NCBI GenBank assembly: GCA_026770575.1
Contig: MU657262.1
Coordinates: 156,860 to 169,405, forward strand
Source of the DNA: Pelagophyceae sp. CCMP2097
Taxonomy: Eukaryota; Sar; Pelagophyceae
Direction: 5' to 3'
Length of the DNA: 12,546 nucleotides
Under the pieces are notes generated by a model. It made no database searches. It had not been told where the DNA came from and was given only the letters and a program-made list of their open reading frames with translations. Position 1 is the stretch's first letter, and each line of letters starts with the position of its first letter. The position numbers were made by a program, and so were the translations under genes. Below are positions 7,620-12,546 of this stretch, one piece after another.

Positions 7620-8417
7620 ATGGCGCTGCGCGGCGTCGTGACGAAGACTTCCACGGGCCTCGTCGGCATCCCCGTCGACCCGGACGGCCGCAAGAACATG
7701 ATCGCCATTTATGAAAAGGTCCTGGAAGCCGTCAAGGTGACCCCTTCGCGGCGTGCCGTGCCGGCCGGAGCACCTTTGCATCGCCGACGCCACAGGATAT
7801 CCCCGAGACGGCGTTCTACCGTCAAAGTGTTGAGCAGATCGCAAGGTGCGCCCCTTGCCCGCCGCCGCTGCGCTGCCGCCGCGCCGCCGCAGCGCCGCCG
7901 ACTGTAAAACGCAGGTTCCGCATCCGCAAGGCGCTGGAGTTTGAAGACGTGCGTCGTCGTTTGTTCTCCCGCGCGTTTGTACTTCCGTGCTTGTGCACAC
8001 GCCACTCCTAGGAGGAAGCCATCGAAGAAGCCATCGGCATGGGCCAGTTCGGCCAGCTCGAGTGCCTCATCGAGCAGGGCCACGACGAGCTCAACGTCAT
8101 CGAGATGTACAGGGACCAGAAGATGTGGGAGCTCGTCGCGGAAGCGCGAGGCGGCGCACCTTGGAACACGAACAAGGGGGGCCTATACAGGGGGGTCGCC
8201 TAGACCAGGACCCATATACCGGGTCCTCTATACGGGGTCCCTCTCCCGGGTCTGAGACGCAACTGAGACCGGGGCTGGTCCTATACGCCCCGGTCCCTCG
8301 AACACTGCTTTGCAGACCAACTGCGAGATCATCCACACCATGCGCACCGGCGAGGAGCCCGAGGAGCCCGTGCCGAGGCCCAAGGAGCCCGAGCCCAAGC
8401 CAAAGGCCAAGGCGTAA
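7620..8417 (+). CDS. NDUFA5: NADH:ubiquinone oxidoreductase (complex I) subunit NDUFA5 / B13
   Basis: Exons: 7620-7736, 7796-7845, 7915-7948, 8012 to about 8134, 8316-8417 (about 141 aa). This is an accessory subunit of the mitochondrial complex I peripheral arm. [19 protein letters not shown] matches the family N-terminus; [18 protein letters not shown] and the [19 protein letters not shown] helix complete the NDUFA5 domain. The start at 7620 sits in a good context (AAGATGG); upstream in-frame ATGs at 7581 and 7533 would add a basic leader. The third exon is only 34 nt. The last donor is uncertain: GT at 8135, GC at 8144 and GT at 8195 all keep the frame. The tail ([21 protein letters not shown]) is Pro/Glu/Lys-rich and unlike animal NDUFA5. 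Confidence 0.85.
8182..8297 (+). repeat. Degenerate CTATAC/GGGTCC repeats in the last NDUFA5 intron
   Basis: Related segments containing TATAC followed by a G/C run and usually GGTCC occur at 8182-8194, 8211-8225, 8225-8241 and 8280-8297. AGGACCC (8207-8213) and GGGTCCT (8221-8227) form a perfect 7-bp inverted repeat around ATATACC. The block lies in the intron or intron-exon border of uncertain start. Confidence 0.6.
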
Positions 8418-8748
8418 GACGGGCGCCGCGGCGCGAAGGGCCACCGCCACAGGAACCGGCGTACGAGCCGTGCATCCTCACTTTGTGCGCCGCGGCGCCC
8501 CTCAGACGCGAGGGGTCACGATCCCCGTGGGAGATCAGAGGCTTCGCAACTCTGTAAATTCAGGAGCCTCGCTACCCATACGCAGCCCGGTGCACCCACG
8601 CCACGTTTGCCGGGGGACCAGCCAGGGGACATCGGGGCCTTCCGGCACGGGGCGTCTCCTCGTGGCCCGCGCTCTGGTGACGTGGCATGGTCCGAGGCTT
8701 CTTTATGTGAGCGGCAAAACGGGTCCGGCGGGCCGCGGCCTTAGCGGC
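8418..8748. other. Gene-free gap between convergent genes
   Basis: I see no supported coding exon or RNA gene in these 331 bp. Frames are open in places but show no recognisable protein and no splice pattern. The region holds the 14-bp inverted repeat at 8421-8500 and several short GC palindromes (for example around 8733-8752). It should contain the 3' untranslated regions of NDUFA5 and of the Ala-rich gene. It is by far the largest tail-to-tail gap in the window. Confidence 0.5.
8421..8500. repeat. Perfect 14-bp inverted repeat after NDUFA5
   Basis: GGGCGCCGCGGCGC at 8421-8434 and its exact reverse complement at 8487-8500 enclose 52 bp. The first arm starts three bases after the TAA of NDUFA5. 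Transcribed, it would form an all-G/C stem in the 3' untranslated region. Confidence 0.75.
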
Positions 8749-10302
8749 CTATCGAGCTCGAACAAACGTGTCGACATGGCTCTTGTCTCGGCGGATCTGC
8801 TCCATCTCGATGACCAATGAGTAGGGCTCCGAGTTGAGGATGGCCCGTAAGGAGCCGCCGCGCCTAAACGAGGACGAGGGCATGAAGGCATTCCCTCTGG
8901 AATCTTTCAAGTATGCCGGCCGCGTCTCCTCTCTCCCGGCGCGCTCCTCGCCTCTGTCGTGCCACGCGCCCGCGCCTCTCCCCGGTCCACCGGTCGCCGA
9001 CGCGGTTCCTCGCCGCTTCATCTCGGCGCGCCAGGCGATGCCGCGGCTCGTCTCCGAGGCGTCGTCGGCGGCGTCCATCTCGCATCCCACCTGATGAAGG
9101 TGGACCCACCCTTTGCCAGCCGGTGCCGACTGAGCGGGCCTAGGGCGGCGTTCGAAGGCGTCCCCAGCATGCCACGCAGCATCGCACCACGTCGGGCTCT
9201 GGCCGAGTCGCGGCTTCTTCGTGAGCTGGCGGACGAGGTTTGCGACGTACTTCGCGTCCAAAAGGCCGACCGCGGCGCCGCCGGCGGGCTTGTCGGAGAG
9301 CGCGCCGGCGGGCTTGTCGAAGAGCGACTTGATCGCTGCGGCGCTCGCCGCGCCCGAATCGTCCTGCGCGCGGGCCGCGGCGCCCACGGACTTTGGCGAC
9401 GCGCCGTTGGCCTTTGGCGACGCGCCGTTGGCTGGTACGGCACCGGTAGACGCGCCGGCCGCGGCGCCGGCGCCGGGCCCGAAGAAGAGGTGTCGCATTT
9501 GGTCGCCGAACGACGCCTCGACCGGCGGCGCGATCAAAACGGCCTTTGGTTGTTGCGCGCCGTCGCCGGCCTTTGGGCCTTGCGCGCCGTCGCCGGCCTT
9601 TGGGCCGCGCGCGGAAAACTTTTCGAGGTACGACGGCGCGTCGGCGTTCCTCTTTGCCGCGTTGGCGACTTCTGACGCCTTGACCGCGGCGGCCTCGAGG
9701 ACCGCCCTGGCGGCCGCGGCCTCCAAGGCCGCGGTCTCGACGGCCTGGGTGGCTTTCAACGCCGCGGCCACGGCGTCGGCGACGGCGGCGGCCTTGGCGG
9801 CAGCCGCGGCCTTTGACGCTTCCGCGGCCTTCAAGGCGGCGGCCTCGGACGCCGCGACCTCGGTGGCCTCGGCGGCGGCGGCGGCGGCGGCGATCTCCGT
9901 CTCGGACGGCTTCCGCGGCAAGCCGAAGAGGAGCGTGCGCACTTGCGTGCCAAAAGGCTTTGGTTTTGCTTCTTCGGCCGCCGCCGCCGCCGCCGCCGCC
10001 TCGGCCTCGGCCACCGCCTCGGCGGCGGCGCGCTCCGCCTTGACGGCGGTCGCCTTGAGCGCGGCCTTGGCGATGGCGTTGTTCTCCGCCTCGAGCCTGT
10101 CGGAATCGAGGGTCCGACGCGAGCTGCGACGCGTAAAAAAAGTCCCTCCGGCTTCGCACCTGGCGTCGTAGTCGGCGCGCTCGATTGCGCGGTCGCGGTC
10201 CGTCTGCTCCTTTGAGCGCTTGGCGCGCATGGCGGTGTGCACGGCGGCCTTGAGTCTGATCTGCGTGCAGACTTGCGAGACAGAAATCCGCCGAGAGCGC
10301 AT
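8749..10302 (-). CDS. Ala-rich helical protein of unknown function
   Basis: A single uninterrupted frame of 517 aa from the ATG at 10302; the frame runs a few codons further upstream to a CCTAG|GTAC acceptor-like site, so a 5' exon is possible. Not recognised. The N-terminus (about 1-75) is basic and charged (MRSRRISVSQVCTQIRLKAA...). Residues 76-220 are almost pure Ala/Glu/Lys and should be helical or coiled coil. A motif FGxQ(V/M)RxL(L/F)FG occurs twice, at 117-127 and 265-275. Other internal repeats: GPKAGDGAQ twice (233-250), ANGASPK twice (291-304), DKPAG twice (329-341). The C-terminus (about 475-517, SSSFRRGGSLRAILNSEPYS...) is of normal complexity. The opposite strand has a long Ala/Ser-rich open frame, which I take as a composition shadow. 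It is the only gene here without a visible intron. Confidence 0.65.
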   Translation of the reverse strand: MRSRRISVSQVCTQIRLKAAVHTAMRAKRSKEQTDRDRAIERADYDARCEAGGTFFTRRSSRRTLDSDRLEAENNAIAKAALKATAVKAERAAAEAVAEAEAAAAAAAAEEAKPKPFGTQVRTLLFGLPRKPSETEIAAAAAAAEATEVAASEAAALKAAEASKAAAAAKAAAVADAVAAALKATQAVETAALEAAAARAVLEAAAVKASEVANAAKRNADAPSYLEKFSARGPKAGDGAQGPKAGDGAQQPKAVLIAPPVEASFGDQMRHLFFGPGAGAAAGASTGAVPANGASPKANGASPKSVGAAARAQDDSGAASAAAIKSLFDKPAGALSDKPAGGAAVGLLDAKYVANLVRQLTKKPRLGQSPTWCDAAWHAGDAFERRPRPAQSAPAGKGWVHLHQVGCEMDAADDASETSRGIAWRAEMKRRGTASATGGPGRGAGAWHDRGEERAGREETRPAYLKDSRGNAFMPSSSFRRGGSLRAILNSEPYSLVIEMEQIRRDKSHVDTFVRAR

Positions 10303-10449
10303 CTCCACGACGGTAGAGTACCTAGGGTCCACTCCGAGATGACAAAAGGTGCTCGAGGACAGTGTGCATCTCTGCGCCGCCGCTCGCGACTCTGCAGCCG
10401 ACTCGGCAGCCGGCCCCGTGCCTCCGTGTTTGCCGACCCGACGCGGCCT
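10303..10449. promoter_or_regulatory. Short spacer upstream of the Ala-rich gene
   Basis: 147 bp between the stop of the NYN gene and the ATG of the Ala-rich gene on the same strand. A minus-strand ATG near 10371 (MHTVLEHLLSSRSGP, then stop at the CCTAG) could be a short leader exon, but no donor in the right phase is visible. Otherwise I see nothing in it. Confidence 0.35.
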
Positions 10450-11607
10450 TTACGGGTCGCTCTCGAGGAGGTGCCTAAAGTTGACGAAGCCTTCGAGGAC
10501 GCCTTGCCGCCAGTCCTTGTGGCCCTGGCCGTCGACAAAGTTTGCTAAAAAATTGACCGTGATCCAGGCGTGCTCGAGCCCCGCCGACGCCACGGTAGCG
10601 TCGTACGTCAGGTCCTGCAGCAGCAGCACGTCGCTGGCCGTGTGCCTTTCAGCGGGGGCGTGCTTCGTGAAGTCGATTTTGATCGTGTGGTCCACACTAG
10701 CGGAGAGGTTGGTGTACGCGGACCCCACCGCGATGACCTGCTTGCCCTGCCTTCGGAGGCGCTGCGCCAGCGGCGCAAAGTCGCCGTCGTTTGTGACCAG
10801 GACGAACGTGTCCACTTCCGCGGAGCCCTTTTGGTTTATGATATCCATGGCATCAATGCAGAGAGCGATGTCGCTCGCGTTCTTCTTCTTCGTCGGCGTC
10901 CATATCATGCGCGTCTCGATGCCGTTCGCCTAGCGTGTCGTCTAAATCGGCGTCGCGCGGCGCCCGCGTCCGACGGCGGCAATCTTCGGCCGCGCCATTC
11001 GACGCAGCTTTCGCACCACTGCGGCCTGCTTCCACCCGTCGCCGAGCTCGGAGAAGTCGCCGTAGGCGCGCTTCTCCACAACCGTCATGTTCGACACGAC
11101 GCGACTGCGCAACGGGAGAGTCACGCGCCTGCCGCGAAGGCGCGACAAGGGGCCCGGCACTCGCGAGGCGCGACAAGGGGCCTCGTCCCAAGAGGCCTCG
11201 TCCCAAGAGACCCGGCACCACCACGCCGGCGGTCTGTCCGAAGAGGCCACTCGCTCTCTCCTCGTCCACGGGACTGCGTCGTCGCGAGGACGCGGCTCAT
11301 CACTCGAGCTCGTCGAAGATGGGCCCCAAGAGCCTCGACGGGATGTTCTCCGCGTCGAAGAGGATGGCCGCGCGGCCGCCTAAACCCATCGTCCGGCGGT
11401 GCGGCGGGTGAAATCGTTGGTCGCACCGACGAGCTGTTGCTCCGCTGCCGCCGCCGGCTCAAGGCTCGTCGCGAGGCTCGTCGCGCCCCAATTCTGCTCC
11501 GCCGCCGCCGCCACCGGCACCACCGGCGGCGACCATCCGGGGGGCCGTCGCCGCACGGCGATCGCCACCGCTCGCGCCAGAGCGCGACGGCTCGGGGCCC
11601 CGTACAT
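10450..11607 (-). CDS. LabA-like NYN (PIN-fold) domain protein
   Basis: Exons: 11607-11427, 11379-11304, 11104-10975, 10929-10450 (288 aa); all four phases agree. NYN domains share the PIN nuclease fold and are thought to be metal-dependent RNases; the substrate here is unknown. The domain begins at about residue 62: AAILFDAENIPSRLLGP (D69), VVEKRAYGDFSELGDGW (D102), TPTKKKNASDIALCIDAMDI (D149, D155) and VLVTNDGDFAPLAQRLRRQG (D177, D179), so the acidic site is complete. After it come SVDHTIKIDFTKHAP and a non-conserved tail. The first 60 residues (MYGAPSRRALARAVAIAVRR, then Ala/Glu-rich) are basic at the start and could be an organelle presequence. The second intron is the longest here (199 nt) and full of tandem repeats. 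Confidence 0.85.
11105..11303 (-). repeat. 199-nt intron built partly of tandem repeats
   Basis: On the + strand AGGCGCGACAAGGGGCC occurs at 11138-11154 and 11166-11182 (offset 28), CCTCGTCCCAAGAG(G/A) occurs head-to-tail at 11181-11195 and 11196-11210, and CCCGGCAC occurs at 11153 and 11211. The intron splits a codon (GA|T) between FDEL and RVVSNMTVV of the NYN domain. Confidence 0.75.
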
Positions 11608-12032
11608 CCTCGTCAATTTTCCGCAGAAATAATCAGAAATCGCCAAAAATCGTAATTCAGCGACCTTTATTTATTTATTAGCGCCCGGCAGCGGACCCAC
11701 GTCGACGTCATCTCGCAGCACTTCCGCGCGCGCGCGAGCCCGGTGCGCACCGCCCTCGCCGAGGCGCGAGTCCCTGAGGCCACCGCCGGACGTAGGCCTT
11801 TGCGCAGAGCGGCAGCGCCTCGAGCAGTCGGCAAGACGGCCACGGCCTCCACGGCTCGCTGCGCAGGCACGCGCCCGAGCAGCTGACCTCGAGCGGGCGC
11901 CATTGGCGCTGACATGGCTCGCCGCGGAACTGGCGCTAACGCGACTCCGAGGCTGCTCCGAGGCTGCTCCGAGGCCGCGCGCGCGACTTTCGTTAGTTGT
12001 TGGCACGCCGGGTGGCACGCTGACAGGGTGCG
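11608..12032. other. Unresolved region between two minus-strand genes
   Basis: No frame here can be assigned safely. On the minus strand an ATG at about 11915 (MSAPMAPARGQLLGR) opens 82 codons ending at 11667, and a second frame ends in AEVLRDDVDVGPLPGANK at 11671; on the plus strand RTHVDVISQHFRARASPVR is equally protein-like over 11690-11750. Mirror frames of GC-rich DNA produce such pairs, so none is called. The AT-rich tract 11656-11681 (minus strand AATAAATAAATAAAGG) may be part of the NYN gene promoter or a polyadenylation signal of a small minus-strand gene. An 11-bp tandem repeat (CTCCGAGGCTG) fills 11945-11975. Confidence 0.4.
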
Positions 12033-12044
12033 TTAGTTGTTGGC
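11991..12044. repeat. Duplicated 3' end of the rightmost gene
   Basis: CGTTAGTTGTTGGC occurs at 11991-12004 and 12031-12044, offset 40 bp. The second copy contains the stop codon and last codons (ANN-stop) of the minus-strand gene ending at 12033. The first copy lies just beyond it, so the end of the gene has been duplicated downstream. Confidence 0.8.
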
Positions 12045-12546
12045 GCGGTCGACGACGACCCAGAGACGACAAAATACAAACTTTGGCTCCTTCTTGTTCG
12101 AGATGTTGTAGATCAAAACTTGCCTAGGCGGATTGTTCTCGCTGTGCAGCGTCTTCCAGAGTATATCGGTTGGGAGGGCTTTTTTTTTTTTCGCGTAGTA
12201 TCGTACCATGTCGCCGGTGGCGACAAGGACGCCACCTTCACGTCCGTTGCCGTCGATCTGCTTCAGGGTTTGCAGGTGTATCGTCTGGCCGGGGCCGCTT
12301 TCCGCGGCCTGCTTCGCGGCCCGCCGGTTGGCGGCAGCAACCACAGCTGCTTCTGCTTTCGCGGGAGTACCTAAAGAAAGCAGCGTTCGGACAGGAGGGC
12401 GCTGGTGGGGCGTCAGAGAGGCGCGCCTCCCCTCTTTCGCGCTTGCTGAAAGACGGGGTCGAGTCGCGGCGGAAGCTGCTGGGACGCACTCTTTTGGCCT
12501 CCTTTCGTTCCTAAAGAAGGCAGCGTTTGGACAGGAGGGGCGCGGG
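12033..12546 (-). CDS. C-terminal exons of an unrecognised basic protein (partial)
   Basis: The last exon is 12370-12033; a 21-nt exon is proposed at 12510-12490, joined across a 119-nt intron (12371-12489, donor GTGCGTCC, acceptor CTTTAG). Further exons lie beyond the window. The spliced reading TKGGQKSTPAKAEAAVVAAA continues to SGPGQTIHLQTLKQIDGNGR, LVATGDMVRYYAKKKKALP, LIYNISNKKEPKFVFCRLW and ends DRANN. It is Lys/Ala-rich at the left and of ordinary composition at the right. I do not recognise the family. A run of 12 adenines in the coding strand (12180-12191) encodes KKKK. The two introns visible here end in nearly identical sequence. Confidence 0.6.
   Translation of the reverse strand, partial: PRPSCPNAAFFRNERRPKECVPAASAATRPRLSASAKEGRRASLTPHQRPPVRTLLSLGTPAKAEAAVVAAANRRAAKQAAESGPGQTIHLQTLKQIDGNGREGGVLVATGDMVRYYAKKKKALPTDILWKTLHSENNPPRQVLIYNISNKKEPKFVFCRLWVVVDRANN
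12371..12539 (-). repeat. Two consecutive introns with near-identical 3' ends
   Basis: On the + strand 12371-12399 and 12511-12539 align over 29 bases with two differences, exactly 140 bp apart. Each starts with CTAAAG, the complement of the CTTTAG acceptor. The exons downstream of the two acceptors differ (GAACGAAAGG versus GTACTCCCGC), so the shared sequence stops at the splice site. The first of the two introns runs off the window. Confidence 0.85.

Noticed and set aside
6638..7708. A single 356-codon minus frame as the RFC2 protein
   Set aside because: It reads through two introns and into antisense of NDUFA5. The true N-terminus ([14 protein letters not shown]) is in another frame and joins by splicing at 7306/7249.
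8418..8748. tRNA or other structured RNA gene in the gap
   Set aside because: The 14-bp stem has a 52-base loop without a cloverleaf; no TTCGA-type arm or anticodon arm could be found.
9221..10171. A 316-codon + strand Ala/Ser-rich open frame
   Set aside because: It mirrors the GCC/GGC-rich codons of the Ala-rich minus-strand gene; it has no normal-complexity domain of its own.
10831..11655. A long + strand Arg/His-rich open frame
   Set aside because: It lies antisense to the NYN gene and has the skewed composition typical of shadow frames.
11667..12072. Small minus-strand gene between the NYN gene and the rightmost gene
   Set aside because: Several frames on both strands look equally protein-like and no domain decides between them; listed only as an unresolved region.

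Overview
This is GC-rich nuclear DNA from a compact eukaryotic genome, most likely a photosynthetic stramenopile such as a pelagophyte (Aureococcus or Pelagomonas type). That assignment is inference. It rests on many very short spliceosomal introns (about 44-199 nt, most under 90) whose 3' ends are mainly TAG rather than CAG, a strong GC3 bias, eukaryotic housekeeping genes (RFC2, NDUFA5), a WW domain and a CRAL-TRIO domain, and genes packed a few dozen bases apart. There is no bacterial operon structure. No rRNA, tRNA or CRISPR array was recognised. All exon models are hand-built from conserved domains, GT-AG sites and matching phases.

Layout: 1-295 is an A-rich upstream region with a repeat array of about 40-bp period and a perfect 13-bp hairpin that stops just before an ATG. 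296-3231 (+) encodes a predicted 886-aa fusion of a zinc finger, a TruA-like pseudouridine-synthase fold, a 2OG-Fe(II) oxygenase-like domain and an AlkB-like dioxygenase. 3260-4388 (-) is a CRAL-TRIO (Sec14-like) lipid-binding protein. 4389-4585 is a shared divergent promoter. 4586-6255 (+) is a probably organelle-targeted DUF1415 protein with a C-terminal WW domain. 6294-7439 (-) is replication factor C subunit 2. 7440-7619 is a second divergent promoter. 7620-8417 (+) is the complex I subunit NDUFA5. 8418-8748 is a gene-free convergent gap. 8749-10302 (-) is an Ala-rich helical protein of unknown function. 10450-11607 (-) is a LabA-like NYN (PIN-fold) protein. 11608-12032 is unresolved. 12033 to the window edge (-) holds the last exons of an unrecognised basic protein.

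The first six genes alternate in strand (+,-,+,-,+,-). This gives tail-to-tail gaps of 28 and 38 bp and head-to-head gaps of about 197 and 180 bp, so the two divergent pairs (CRAL-TRIO with DUF1415-WW; RFC2 with NDUFA5) probably share promoters. The genes do not form one pathway.

The two most interesting signals are the four-domain RNA/nucleic-acid-modification fusion and signs of recent intron gain. The latter are two consecutive introns with nearly identical 3' ends, introns of two different genes that share a core, and an intron flanked by an exact 8-bp direct repeat spanning its splice sites. These resemble the transposon-like introner elements reported from Aureococcus and Micromonas.
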